The notes: a model not told the origin generated them from the sequence alone. A stretch of 64,000 bases of DNA from Bacteroidota bacterium (GCA_947501265.1 CANMVY010000003.1:1-64000), one strand, 5' to 3'. Shown: positions 7,422-16,531, counted from the stretch's first letter. Made by a program: numbers and translations.

Positions 7422-8963
7422 ATGAAAAACTTTCTTCTTCTTGTTTTTTCTTTTGCGATGATTGGCCTGCAAGCGCAGCCCGTCACCTTCGCCACCGATG
7501 TGGCTCCCCTCGTTTACAGCAATTGTACTCCCTGCCACCGAGCCGGAGAGGTTGGGCCGATGCCCTTCACCAATTACCAACAGGTGGCTCAATATGGAAG
7601 CATGATCGCGTACGTTACCCAACAACGGAGCATGCCACCATGGAAACCCGATCGCAATTACTCGCATTTTATCGGCGAGCGTGGATTGAGTGCCGCCGAT
7701 ATTCAAAAATTGCAGGATTGGGTTGCCCAAGGAAAGCCTCGTGGCGATTCTACCCTTGAGCCCCCAGCGCCAACGTTCCCTACAGGTTCTCAACTGGGAA
7801 CTCCCAATTTGGTTTTATCGATGTCTCAAACCTACACCATCCAAGGAAATAATACAGATGATTACCGCAATTTTGTGATTCCAAGTGGACTTTTGCAAGA
7901 CCGTCAAATTGCGGCCATTGAATTCCGTCCCGGAAACGGAAAAATTGTTCACCACGCCTTGATTGGCTTCGATACCACAGGAACTGCTCGCCGGAAAGAC
8001 CAGCAATATGCTGGTTATGGTTACCCCGGCTTCGGCTTCAATGCCGATGTGCAAGACGAATTTACCGGCTATACCCCAGGCTCCCAAGTCCTTCGATATC
8101 CTTCGGGAATTGCGAAACGTTTGCCCGCCAATGCCGATATCGTGGTGCAAATCCATTACGCTCCTTCTCCCGTTTCCGACACCGATCGATCTTCCTTGAA
8201 CATCTTTTTTGCCCAAGGAACGGTAACCCGTCAAGCCATCACCTATGCTGCGAATCCGTACGATTTCCCCAATGGTGCCAATAGTTTCGTGATTCAGCCC
8301 AACACCACACCTACGTTCAGAGCCATCCGTCGCGTGCCTTACGACATTTCACTTATGTCGGTCTACCCGCACGCACATCTCCTTGGAAAATCTTGGAAAA
8401 CCTATGCTGTAACGCCTCGAAACGACACCATACCGCTCATCAAAATAGATGATTGGGATTTCAATTGGCAAGGCTCGTACACTTTTCCAAAATTTGTAAA
8501 AATTCCGGCTTTATCCAATATCATCGTTGAAGGTTCTTACGACAATACCACCAATAACCCCTTGAATCCCAGCAATCCACCCCGTTTAGTAACTTGGGGA
8601 GAAGGTACCACCGATGAAATGTTTTTGAATTACCTCACCTTTGTTTCCTATGTCACTGGCGATGAAAATCGAGCGTTGGGATCGAAAGAGTTAGGGTCAA
8701 ATTCAATGACTATTCCCCTCAATTTTTATCCAAACCCGGTCAAAGGCCGAGGGACCATCGAGTTTAATTTGGAAAGCTCTTGCGTGGTGCAGTTTCAATT
8801 GGTGGATGTGCAGGGGAAAGTAGTGAAAACGTATCCAAAAGAAGTGTTTTCGGCGGGAATACAGGTAAAAAGTTTGGATTTTTCGGGAATCGCCAAAGGA
8901 ATGTATTTGATTTCCATGGAAACGGCCGAGGGAAAAGGAATTCAGAAGATTTATGTCGAATAA
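7422..8963 (+). CDS. Secreted cytochrome c / PHM-like copper protein with T9SS sorting domain
   Basis: A 513-residue protein: signal peptide (1-19), one c-type haem site CTPCH (35-39) with a likely Met ligand in SMPPW (71), then a domain with the ligand order of peptidylglycine/dopamine monooxygenases: His177-His178, His245 (QIHY), His317 and His319 (PHAHLLG), Met400 (TDEM). The C-terminal ~80 residues (YPNPVKG to KIYVE) form a type A T9SS sorting domain, so the mature protein goes to the surface or medium. A copper- and ascorbate-type oxygenase with its own electron-carrying haem is the natural reading; the substrate is unknown. Downstream partner of the redoxin gene; overlaps the sirtuin gene by 11 bp. 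Confidence 0.85.
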   Translation: MKNFLLLVFSFAMIGLQAQPVTFATDVAPLVYSNCTPCHRAGEVGPMPFTNYQQVAQYGSMIAYVTQQRSMPPWKPDRNYSHFIGERGLSAADIQKLQDWVAQGKPRGDSTLEPPAPTFPTGSQLGTPNLVLSMSQTYTIQGNNTDDYRNFVIPSGLLQDRQIAAIEFRPGNGKIVHHALIGFDTTGTARRKDQQYAGYGYPGFGFNADVQDEFTGYTPGSQVLRYPSGIAKRLPANADIVVQIHYAPSPVSDTDRSSLNIFFAQGTVTRQAITYAANPYDFPNGANSFVIQPNTTPTFRAIRRVPYDISLMSVYPHAHLLGKSWKTYAVTPRNDTIPLIKIDDWDFNWQGSYTFPKFVKIPALSNIIVEGSYDNTTNNPLNPSNPPRLVTWGEGTTDEMFLNYLTFVSYVTGDENRALGSKELGSNSMTIPLNFYPNPVKGRGTIEFNLESSCVVQFQLVDVQGKVVKTYPKEVFSAGIQVKSLDFSGIAKGMYLISMETAEGKGIQKIYVE

Positions 8964-9645
8964 ACCGCTTTTGGTTGTGCTTTCTGGTGCAGGAATTAGC
9001 GCCGAAAGCGGTATAAAAACTTTTCGCGACGCCAACGGATTGTGGGATAATCAACGCATTGAAGACGTGGCCTCTCCCCATGGATTTTTGAATAATACGG
9101 CTTTGGTTCACGATTTTTACAATCAACGACGAGCCCAAGCCCAAAAGTGCGAACCCAATGCCGGACATTTGGGCTTGGTGGATTTGGAGAAAGAATTTGA
9201 TGTGGTCGTGGTTACTCAAAATGTGGACGGACTCCACGAGAAAGCGGGCAGTAAAACAGTGATTCATTTGCACGGCGAGCTTTCTAAAGCGAGTTGCTGG
9301 GATGAATATTGCGGATATGTGGAAGAAATTGGAGGTGCTCCGATGTTTGGAGATGAATTGTGTCCCTATGGTCACATGAAAAGGCCGTTCATCGTTTGGT
9401 TTGGGGAAGATGTTCCAAAATTGCAGGAAGCGGCCGATTGGGTTCGGAAAGCCGAATATGTGGTCATCATCGGTACTTCCTTGCAGGTTTATCCAGCGGC
9501 AGGGTTGTTGTACGAGGCACATCCGGATGCCGTAGTGTATTACATCGATCCGAATCCGGCTCCAACGCCTTCTCACATCAAAATCATTCCCGAAGGAGCC
9601 GGAAAGGGAGTTGCAATTTTGAAGGAATTTTTGGGAGTTGAATAA
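8953..9645 (+). CDS. cobB: NAD-dependent protein deacylase (sirtuin)
   Basis: A 230-residue sirtuin with GAGISAESGIKTFRD and TQNVDGLHEKAG (NAD and catalytic His in HLHGEL), FVWFGE-like IVWFGED, and GTSLQVYP. The YNQRR motif near residue 52 matches the Tyr/Arg pair of class III enzymes that accept succinyl- or malonyl-lysine. Zinc ligands look incomplete: CWDEYC is present, but the second pair is reduced to one Cys (CPYGH). It starts inside the end of the preceding gene and is convergent with rsmI. Confidence 0.92.
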   Translation: MSNKPLLVVLSGAGISAESGIKTFRDANGLWDNQRIEDVASPHGFLNNTALVHDFYNQRRAQAQKCEPNAGHLGLVDLEKEFDVVVVTQNVDGLHEKAGSKTVIHLHGELSKASCWDEYCGYVEEIGGAPMFGDELCPYGHMKRPFIVWFGEDVPKLQEAADWVRKAEYVVIIGTSLQVYPAAGLLYEAHPDAVVYYIDPNPAPTPSHIKIIPEGAGKGVAILKEFLGVE

Positions 9646-9681
9646 TGCATGAAAATGATTGCCAAGGATTGGTAAAAGGAA

Positions 9682-10347
9682 TTAGTGTATCACCACCACC
9701 ATTTCACCTTTGAGTTCTTTCCCTTTGATTCGTTCGGAAACCTCCAAAACCTTTCCGCGAATGGTTTCTTCAAATTTTTTCGAAATCTCCCGTGAAATGG
9801 AAATTTCTTTTTCACCACCGCCCAACGCGATCAATTCCTCCACCAGCTTGTGGATGCGGTGGGGCGATTCGTACAAAGCTACTGTTCTCGTTTCTTCCAA
9901 AAGTTTTTTGATGGCAGTTTGCCTTCCTTTCTTCTGAGGTAAAAATCCCAAAAAGGCAAACGAATCCGTTGGCAATCCCGATACCACCAAAGCTGGAATG
10001 AGGGCCGTAGCACCGGGCAAACACAAAACATCAACTCCGTTTTTCACCGCTTCACGCACCAATAAAAATCCGGGGTCTGAAATGCCTGGAGTTCCCGCAT
10101 CCGTAACCACGGCGATGGTTTTTCCTTCCACGGCCTGACTCACCCAATAGCCCACGGCCTGATGTTCGTTGTGCATGTGAAACGACTTCAGGGGCGTCCC
10201 GATTTCAAAATGTTTCATCAGGTTGCCCGACGTTCGGGTGTCTTCGGCGAGGATAACATCGGCCTCCTTCAGCACCCGAATGGCGCGAAAGGTCATGTCT
10301 TCCAAATTCCCAATCGGGGTGGGTACGAAAATGATTTGTCCGCTCAT
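9682..10347 (-). CDS. rsmI: 16S rRNA (cytidine1402-2'-O)-methyltransferase
   Basis: SAM-dependent tetrapyrrole-methylase-fold enzyme that methylates the ribose of C1402 in the 30S decoding centre. It shows FVPTPIGNLEDMTFRAI, AEDTRTSGNLMKHF, VTDAGTPGISDPG and YESPHR, all standard for RsmI. ATG 10347 is chosen because it overlaps the upstream peptidase stop as ATGA and gives the standard start before IIFVPTP; the frame could extend 16 codons further but only through the peptidase gene. Length 221 residues. Last gene of the pssA-purS-M28-rsmI run. Confidence 0.95.
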   Translation of the reverse strand: MSGQIIFVPTPIGNLEDMTFRAIRVLKEADVILAEDTRTSGNLMKHFEIGTPLKSFHMHNEHQAVGYWVSQAVEGKTIAVVTDAGTPGISDPGFLLVREAVKNGVDVLCLPGATALIPALVVSGLPTDSFAFLGFLPQKKGRQTAIKKLLEETRTVALYESPHRIHKLVEELIALGGGEKEISISREISKKFEETIRGKVLEVSERIKGKELKGEMVVVIH

Positions 10348-11534
10348 TGAATTAGGGTATGAATGAGATGAAAAATTTGGTGATATCCCTTCCAAAGCAC
10401 CTTTTCAGGTACGTCATCGGGATGGTGATAGGCTTTCACGCTGGGGCCTTGGGCATACAGGAAAATGGCCCGATATCCGGCTTGAGTAAACGGATAATGA
10501 TCGGAATTGGGAGCGTTGCTTCGTGCTGCGATTTGAGGTAATCCAACTTCTTTGTTGATTTCCAACATGCGCTGGTAAATTTCTTTTTCTTGAATGGCAT
10601 TCACCACCGTGATTCCCTCTTCCCCCGTGGCCATCAAATCTAAATTCACCACAAACTTTAGTTTTTGCAAGGAAACGGACGGATTTTTTACGAAGTAGGA
10701 AGATCCCAATAATCCTGCTTCTTCTCCTGAAAAAGCACAAAATACATACGTGTAAGATCGGTTTTCCTTGGAAAGATGGTGGAATAAATCCAACATCATG
10801 GCTGTTCCCGAAGCGTTATCGTTGGCGCCTGGAAACATCACCGGGCCGCATTGGCCCAAGTGGTCGTAGTGCGCCGAAATTAAAATGATGGAATCTGATT
10901 TTCCGGGAAGAACAGCCCAAACATTTTGAAAGGTGTGATTTTTTGTTTTGGAGTGAATGGAAACCTTCACATCTTTTGGAGGTTCTGAAAAATTACCTTT
11001 CCAATAAAGGGCGCTCGACCTTGAAAACGAACGTTTTACCGTCCACAACGGCGGCTGATTACCGTAAATCAGCAGTGGTTTTTGATTTTTTTGAGCGAAA
11101 TTTTGTGCTTTTGTTCGAATGGAAGAAGGCGCCAAGAAAATGCTATTCCCAGCTATCTGGGTTGAATGAGCAAAGAAGGTCGAATCGAGAATTTGTACCT
11201 TATAATTTCCAGAAAGAGGTAGAGCATCCGCATCGGGCAACCATTCTGAACCGAGGTTCATCTTCTTTCCATCGATGATTAAGCTGGGATTCTTCTTGAA
11301 AACGATGACTTGGTCGTTGAATTCCTGAATTCCGCATTGGGCAGGCTTTTCTTTTTCAAATTCCTTCAGAATCCAATCTGCAGCGCGCTCTTGTCCATGC
11401 CGAACATAACCGCGACCGGCGAATTTCTTGCTGCAAAGAATTTCAAGGGTTTTCCTTGCGAAAACAGTGTCTTGGGCCAGAACAGGTAGGGTTCCGGTAA
11501 GAAAGAAGAGGGAAACGCTGAAAAAGCGATTCAT
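10344..11534 (-). CDS. Exported M28 family zinc peptidase
   Basis: A 396-residue protein with signal peptide (cleavage near VLAQ) and a C-terminal M28 aminopeptidase domain. Metal ligands follow the family: HYDHLG (His), GANDNASG (bridging Asp), FSGEEAGLLGS (catalytic and ligand Glu pair), VNLDLMA (Asp) and SDHYPFTQAG (His). The middle carries a PA-like insert region. It probably trims peptides in the periplasm. It begins directly after the purS stop (no gap) and overlaps rsmI by 4 bp, so it is co-transcribed. Confidence 0.9.
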   Translation of the reverse strand: MNRFFSVSLFFLTGTLPVLAQDTVFARKTLEILCSKKFAGRGYVRHGQERAADWILKEFEKEKPAQCGIQEFNDQVIVFKKNPSLIIDGKKMNLGSEWLPDADALPLSGNYKVQILDSTFFAHSTQIAGNSIFLAPSSIRTKAQNFAQKNQKPLLIYGNQPPLWTVKRSFSRSSALYWKGNFSEPPKDVKVSIHSKTKNHTFQNVWAVLPGKSDSIILISAHYDHLGQCGPVMFPGANDNASGTAMMLDLFHHLSKENRSYTYVFCAFSGEEAGLLGSSYFVKNPSVSLQKLKFVVNLDLMATGEEGITVVNAIQEKEIYQRMLEINKEVGLPQIAARSNAPNSDHYPFTQAGYRAIFLYAQGPSVKAYHHPDDVPEKVLWKGYHQIFHLIHTLIQ

Positions 11535-11786
11535 TTACAGGGCATGAACCGAAATGCGAAATCCTTCCATGATGGGATTCGCCAACAATTTTTCGCAAGC
11601 TTCCTTGGCTTGAACCATGGCAGCTGCTTCGTCGTTCGCTTCCAAAGTAAGAGTAATGTGTTTGCCGATGCGAACATCGTTCAAGGCATGGAATCCCAAA
11701 TTGGTTAATCCAGAATGAACGGCTTTTCCTTGAGGATCCAACAAAGCATCGTGAGGCATTACAGCGATTTCAGCTTTAAATTTCAT
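11535..11786 (-). CDS. purS: Phosphoribosylformylglycinamidine synthase subunit PurS
   Basis: An 83-residue protein with the family start FKAEIAVMPHDALLDPQGKA and the LTNLGF and DVRIGKHI strands. PurS joins PurL and PurQ to convert FGAR to FGAM in purine synthesis; it binds the complex together. purL and purQ are not in this window. It overlaps pssA by 11 bp and is followed without a gap by the M28 gene. Confidence 0.93.
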   Translation of the reverse strand: MKFKAEIAVMPHDALLDPQGKAVHSGLTNLGFHALNDVRIGKHITLTLEANDEAAAMVQAKEACEKLLANPIMEGFRISVHAL

Positions 11787-12858
11787 GTTGTTGAGGTTTT
11801 AGCGAGAAATAAATCAATGAAAATAGGAGATGAAAAACCAACGCAAACGGCAAGGCAGAAAGCAATGCCGTAACGGGGGTATTTAAACTTAAACGAATCA
11901 GCCAGCCGGTTCCATCGGGATGAGAAAATCCAGGCACTTGGCTCCAATGCAGCATAGCACCGCCAAAGAGAACCACTGCCCAACCGGCAAAAAAGGAAAT
12001 TTTCCAAATCCTTTCGGGCAGTTGTTTTACGGCAAGAATGGAAACTTCCGCCAACATGAGGATAGATAGAAGCAAGGCTGTTAAAATCAAACCTATCAAA
12101 GTAAAGAAATACCCATTGAAAAATCCGGTGGCCTTCACAAACACCTCACCTGTCGAGATTTTCTGATTCATTTCAACAACGGGAAGTCGGTATTTTTTAG
12201 GCCCCTGCACCAACAGAATTCCCGAATCGGCCAATTCTTTGATTTCGGCTTTCCAAAACAGATCCGAACTCATCTCGGTTTTTCCGACCGACATGAAGAT
12301 GCGATCGTTTTTCTTTAATGTTTCGATGGATGAGACTTGTTTGAGGTTTTTTTCATCGTTGGGATCAACGGAGAAAACGAAAATCATGCTTGCAATTCCG
12401 GCCACAAACAAGGCCGCCATCGGAGTGGGGATGCCGTAGAAATGTTTTCCCTGTCGGGGATCGTTGTTGAATTTCGCCAATCGAAGGGCGGCCGCAATGG
12501 GCAACAGAAGCCCAACGTATTTCCACAGCATCAACGGGTCTTGAAGGGCTTCTGCCCGAGAAAAAGACACCGTAGCTTCGTTGTACAAATTGGCCAAAAG
12601 AATTTCTTGGATGTAGTTCATCAACAATAGTCCTGGAAGGACACCGAAACTCACCAAATCGGCCAACGAATCGAGGTCTTTTCCAATCGAAGATGTTTGA
12701 CCCAGCTTTCGAGCTACCCATCCGTCCAAAACATCCATCACTCCCGCCAAAACGATGAGCATGGAAGCTTCCACGGTACGTTCTTGAATCATCAAAGCGA
12801 TGCCAAAAACACCGCAAACCAAATTCAGTAAAGTTATGAGATTAGGAACCGTAAACAT
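11776..12858 (-). CDS. pssA: CDP-diacylglycerol-serine O-phosphatidyltransferase with extra loop domain
   Basis: Inner-membrane enzyme making phosphatidylserine, precursor of phosphatidylethanolamine. The CDP-alcohol phosphotransferase motif is complete: D42, D45-G46, A49-R50, G59, D63, D67. Membrane segments flank it. At 360 residues it is far longer than the roughly 230-280 usual in the family. The excess includes a soluble stretch (about residues 164-245) between membrane segments, plus a second loop near 315-330. It is first in an operon with purS; a perfect -7 box lies 4 nt before ATG 12858. Confidence 0.9.
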   Translation of the reverse strand: MFTVPNLITLLNLVCGVFGIALMIQERTVEASMLIVLAGVMDVLDGWVARKLGQTSSIGKDLDSLADLVSFGVLPGLLLMNYIQEILLANLYNEATVSFSRAEALQDPLMLWKYVGLLLPIAAALRLAKFNNDPRQGKHFYGIPTPMAALFVAGIASMIFVFSVDPNDEKNLKQVSSIETLKKNDRIFMSVGKTEMSSDLFWKAEIKELADSGILLVQGPKKYRLPVVEMNQKISTGEVFVKATGFFNGYFFTLIGLILTALLLSILMLAEVSILAVKQLPERIWKISFFAGWAVVLFGGAMLHWSQVPGFSHPDGTGWLIRLSLNTPVTALLSALPFALVFHLLFSLIYFSLKPQQHEI

Positions 12859-12862
12859 GCTG

Positions 12863-12870
12863 CAAAGATA
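12863..12870 (-). promoter_or_regulatory. -7 box for pssA, 4 nt before ATG
   Basis: Minus strand TATCTTTG (exact TAnnTTTG), spacer CAGC, then the pssA ATG. It lies in the 18-bp gap after the amidohydrolase gene, so pssA can be transcribed separately. No clear -33 element. Confidence 0.5.
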
Positions 12871-12876
12871 ATCGAA

Positions 12877-15800
12877 TTAATGACGGCAGGAACATTTGCT
12901 TTGACTTCCGTGATGCAAGGTGCCGCTATCTTGGCAGCCGGGCAATTCCCAGTAGAAAGGAGTGCGTTTTTTACCACTTCCATTCATCTGATCCATGGAA
13001 TTTGCATCGTAAAGAACGCCGTTGATCATGGTGTGGGTGATGTTTTTCGAAGATCGAATATCCTTCAATACATCACCATCAATCACCACCAAATCGGCCA
13101 GTTTGCCGGCTTCAATGGATCCAATTTGATCGCCCATGCCGAGGTAATCGGCCCCGTTTTGGGTGGCGCAACGCAGGGCTTCCAAAGAACTCATGCCTCC
13201 TTGCGCCAACATCCACATTTCCCAATGGGCTCCAATTCCTTGGATTTGACCGTGAGCTCCTAAATTTACTTTTACTCCCGCATCTGATAACTTTTTGCAA
13301 TGCTTCGCAATCGCAATATGTCCGTTTTCATATTCCTCTTCTGGAATCATGGTGCGATGGCGAGAACGCGGATCAATCACCGAGCGCGGAGTGAAATTCA
13401 ACAAACGTTTTTCTTCCCAAACATTGGTGTGTTGGTACCAATAATTTTCACCGTTCATGGCTCCATAAGCAACAATGAGGGTAGGGGTATACTGGGTTTT
13501 CGTTTTTGACCAAAGCGATACCACGTCGTTGTACAAAGTTTGAATGGGCACATTGTGCTCAATGCCCGTGTGTCCGTCCATGATTTGCGAAAGGTTGTGG
13601 TAGAAGAAGGAGCCGCCTTCTGGAACCACCTGAACTCCAAGTCGGTTGGCGGCTTCAATCACTTGTTGGCGCTGTTCGCGACGGGGTTGGTTGTAACTTT
13701 TCACACTGAAAGCGCCAAAGGCTTTGGTGCGGTTCACTGCGAAATACGCATCTTGGTAGTTGTTGATGCTTGCTTTAAAATCGCCGTCGGCTCCGTATAA
13801 AATGGTACCCGTGGAGAAAACCCTCGGACCCACCATTCTTCCCGTTTGAACCAACTCCGAAAGTCCGAAAACACGTTCCGAACTCGTCGATGGATCGTGG
13901 GTGGTGGTAACACCGTACGACAAATTAGCGTAGTAAGGCCAGTGTTTTTGGGCGTAAAAATTATCGCCAAAATGCCCAACGTGGGCGTGAACATCCACCA
14001 AACCCGGAATCACTGTTTTTCCTTTAAGATCGATGCCTTTCACAACATCGGGAATGATGATATCGGAAGATTTACCTACTTGAATAATCTTATTTCCTTC
14101 AATCACGATGGTTCCATTTTCAATCACTTCATTTTCTTTCATGGTGATGATGCGAGCATTGGTTAGGTACGTTCTACCGGTTGGAACATACGCTTTTTCC
14201 TTCAAACCAATGGAAATTCCAACGGAATCCATGGGAAGAACGGAATCTACTTTTCCCAAATAAGGGAATCGTTTTTCCATTTCAACCGAGAGGTACTTGC
14301 TTCCAAGCGTCCAAGAAAGCGTTTTCGAATCGGCCGTCCAATGAAGGTTAACTCCCGCATTGGGTGCCACCAACGAAATCGGTACCTGAGTTAGGTCTCC
14401 CGATAAATTGAAAACTTTTCCTGTTTGAGGCATCGCGGCAACATAAACTTTGTACAATTCCTTGAAAGCAATCCATTTTCCATCAGGACTGGGTACAAAA
14501 GAATTGGTATAGGTGGAAGTGAAAAGGGATTTTTCTTCCTTGGATTGAATGTGGATGGATTTGAAGAGTTTTCCATCTCCACCGTACGTTTGAAAATAGA
14601 TTTCTTCGTTATTTTTCCAGAGAAGGTCGAATCCTTCTTCGGTGATGAGTTGAGGTTTGGATCCGGCGGTTAAGGACAAAACGTACATCCCGGGATCATT
14701 GGAGTAGGTAATTCCCAAATCTCCATCTGCTCCGTCTTTGCGGTAGCAAATTTTGGATCCGTCGGGTGAAAATTGGGGCTCTCGGAAGATCCCGTCTTTC
14801 ACCAAGGTGGTTACTTTTTTGCTTCCCAAATCCATAGAAAGAATGCTGCCCATCTTCTCGTCGTTCCAAGAAACGAACACCAACTTTTTACCATCCGCAG
14901 AAAGATGTGGTTCAAAAACCAAGGCGTTTTTATCTTCATAAACCAAAATGGGTTGTGCATTGGGAAGTTCTTTTTTCCAGATGCAACTCAACGCTTGGAA
15001 ATAAATGGATTTTCCATCGGGTGAGCGTTGAACGTTTTTTACCACATTCACTTCCACCTCGGGTTTGAAGGCTTGGTTTTTAAAGTGAAGAGCTTCGCGC
15101 ACAGGAATTTGTGCATCTACTTGAAAGGGGACCTCGGTAACGTTTTTGGTTGAAAGTTCAATTTTTTTGATTTTTCCACCGGCCCAGAAAAAGAGTGATT
15201 TTTGATCGGGGGAAAAGGCCATGTTGGGGTAGGTTCCGAAAATGGTCCACGCTTCCATTTGGTCTTTATCCAGCTGGTTGTAAAGGGTTTGGGTTTGATT
15301 GGTCGATAAATCGTACAGGCACAAGACCGATTGGGTACGTACTCGTTTAACGAAGGCAAGGGTTTTTCCATCCTTGGCGATGGTGGGACGGCAAGCCGAA
15401 CCGGGTCCAGAAAGGATGGTTTTGATTTCTCCTTTTTCTCGGTCGTAGCGTTTTACCACGAAAATCTGGTTGTTTGGGTCTTTGTTGTATTGGAAATAAC
15501 CGCCGGGATACATGTCTTCGCAGAAGTACACGTAGCGACCATCGGCGGAAACGGAAGGTTCATTCAAGTCTTGTTGGTCGTTTTTTCGTTTGGTGAGCTG
15601 CATGCCCGAGCCTCCGGTTTTGTGGTACATCCACAATTCACCCGCTCCTAATGAGCGGCCAGAGGTGAAATGTTTGCGGGCGATGAGGTATTCACCATCG
15701 GGAGTCCACACGGCGTTGTTCAGCAATCGAAACGATTCTTTGGTGATTTGTTTGGCGCCAGATCCATCGGAATTCATCATCCAGATATTGTCGCCACCGC

Positions 15801-16104
15801 CTGCATCGGAAGTGAACGAAATCCATTTTCCATCGGGGGAGAATCGGGGTTGAACTTCGAAAGGAATTCCAATGCGGAGCTGAGTTGCTTTGCCACCGGT
15901 TGCGGGTATGGAATAAATATCCCCCAGCAAATCGAAAACGATGGTTTTTCCATCCGGCGATACGTCCAAATTCATCCATGTGCCCTCGGTGGTTGAAAAG
16001 GAAACAGGAGTGTAAGCGGTGGGTGGTTGGGCCACGTTCCATTTATCTTGAGCGTTTGCACCCCATGTAAGGGCACAAAAAACAGAGATCCATAGTTTTT
16101 TCAT
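12877..16104 (-). CDS. Exported amidohydrolase with N-terminal TolB-like beta-propeller
   Basis: A 1075-residue protein: signal peptide (cleavage near ANAQ), a long run of PD40/TolB-like blades (repeated SPDGK and DG-W-F patterns, about residues 30-610), then an amidohydrolase domain opened by GKTVIPGLVDVHAHVGH (metal-binding HxH near residue 705). Downstream are GIEHN, NLGAHGQ and a closing DLVVIDGD. The fused layout is a known family in Bacteroidota and Proteobacteria, usually annotated as amidohydrolase; the substrate is unknown, with peptide- or imide-like compounds possible. Its own -7 box lies 4 nt before ATG 16104. Confidence 0.9.
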   Translation of the reverse strand: MKKLWISVFCALTWGANAQDKWNVAQPPTAYTPVSFSTTEGTWMNLDVSPDGKTIVFDLLGDIYSIPATGGKATQLRIGIPFEVQPRFSPDGKWISFTSDAGGGDNIWMMNSDGSGAKQITKESFRLLNNAVWTPDGEYLIARKHFTSGRSLGAGELWMYHKTGGSGMQLTKRKNDQQDLNEPSVSADGRYVYFCEDMYPGGYFQYNKDPNNQIFVVKRYDREKGEIKTILSGPGSACRPTIAKDGKTLAFVKRVRTQSVLCLYDLSTNQTQTLYNQLDKDQMEAWTIFGTYPNMAFSPDQKSLFFWAGGKIKKIELSTKNVTEVPFQVDAQIPVREALHFKNQAFKPEVEVNVVKNVQRSPDGKSIYFQALSCIWKKELPNAQPILVYEDKNALVFEPHLSADGKKLVFVSWNDEKMGSILSMDLGSKKVTTLVKDGIFREPQFSPDGSKICYRKDGADGDLGITYSNDPGMYVLSLTAGSKPQLITEEGFDLLWKNNEEIYFQTYGGDGKLFKSIHIQSKEEKSLFTSTYTNSFVPSPDGKWIAFKELYKVYVAAMPQTGKVFNLSGDLTQVPISLVAPNAGVNLHWTADSKTLSWTLGSKYLSVEMEKRFPYLGKVDSVLPMDSVGISIGLKEKAYVPTGRTYLTNARIITMKENEVIENGTIVIEGNKIIQVGKSSDIIIPDVVKGIDLKGKTVIPGLVDVHAHVGHFGDNFYAQKHWPYYANLSYGVTTTHDPSTSSERVFGLSELVQTGRMVGPRVFSTGTILYGADGDFKASINNYQDAYFAVNRTKAFGAFSVKSYNQPRREQRQQVIEAANRLGVQVVPEGGSFFYHNLSQIMDGHTGIEHNVPIQTLYNDVVSLWSKTKTQYTPTLIVAYGAMNGENYWYQHTNVWEEKRLLNFTPRSVIDPRSRHRTMIPEEEYENGHIAIAKHCKKLSDAGVKVNLGAHGQIQGIGAHWEMWMLAQGGMSSLEALRCATQNGADYLGMGDQIGSIEAGKLADLVVIDGDVLKDIRSSKNITHTMINGVLYDANSMDQMNGSGKKRTPFYWELPGCQDSGTLHHGSQSKCSCRH

Positions 16105-16108
16105 GATT

Positions 16109-16116
16109 CAAAAATA
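16109..16116 (-). promoter_or_regulatory. -7 box for the amidohydrolase gene
   Basis: Minus strand TATTTTTG (exact consensus), spacer AATC, then ATG 16104. Same 4-nt layout as pssA and accC. Confidence 0.45.
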
Positions 16117-16201
16117 CACAAAAAAACGTTGGAAAGGGAAGGCGAGAGGGCGCTAAGTTGGCTGAAGGTGATGAAAAATGGAGGTGGGTTTGAACCGATT
16201 T

Positions 16202-16531
16202 TTACAATAAACCGTCTAAACCGCCACCCATTTGTCCCATCATGCCGCCGGTAGCTTCATCGAGGGCTTGCTTTTTCAGCACCGCAGCTCTTGCTTGCGC
16301 TCGAATCAAGGTGTCGGTAAGGTTTTTGGCCAGGGCTTCTGCTTTTTCTGGAAAACAAAAACTTGGATCAATTTTAACTTCCACCATTTTTCCGTTTCCG
16401 GTTAGGGTTACCTTAACGCTTTCGTCAGCGCTGCGTTCGCTCACGGTTACTTTTTCGAGCTCTTCAACGGCTTGCTTGGCGTTTTTCTGCAAGGCTTCGG
16501 CCTTGGCTTTTAAATTCAAAAAATCCAACAT
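16202..16531 (-). CDS. YbaB/EbfC family nucleoid-associated protein
   Basis: A 109-residue DNA-binding protein with the N-terminal amphipathic helix (KAKAEALQKNAKQAVEEL) and the strand motif GNGKMVEVKIDPS, and a Gly/Met-rich C-terminal tail (GGMMGQMGGGLDGLL). In most bacteria ybaB follows dnaX; here it is the last gene after a two-component pair. Its ATG overlaps the response-regulator stop (TAATG), so it is translated from the same message. Confidence 0.93.
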   Translation of the reverse strand: MLDFLNLKAKAEALQKNAKQAVEELEKVTVSERSADESVKVTLTGNGKMVEVKIDPSFCFPEKAEALAKNLTDTLIRAQARAAVLKKQALDEATGGMMGQMGGGLDGLL

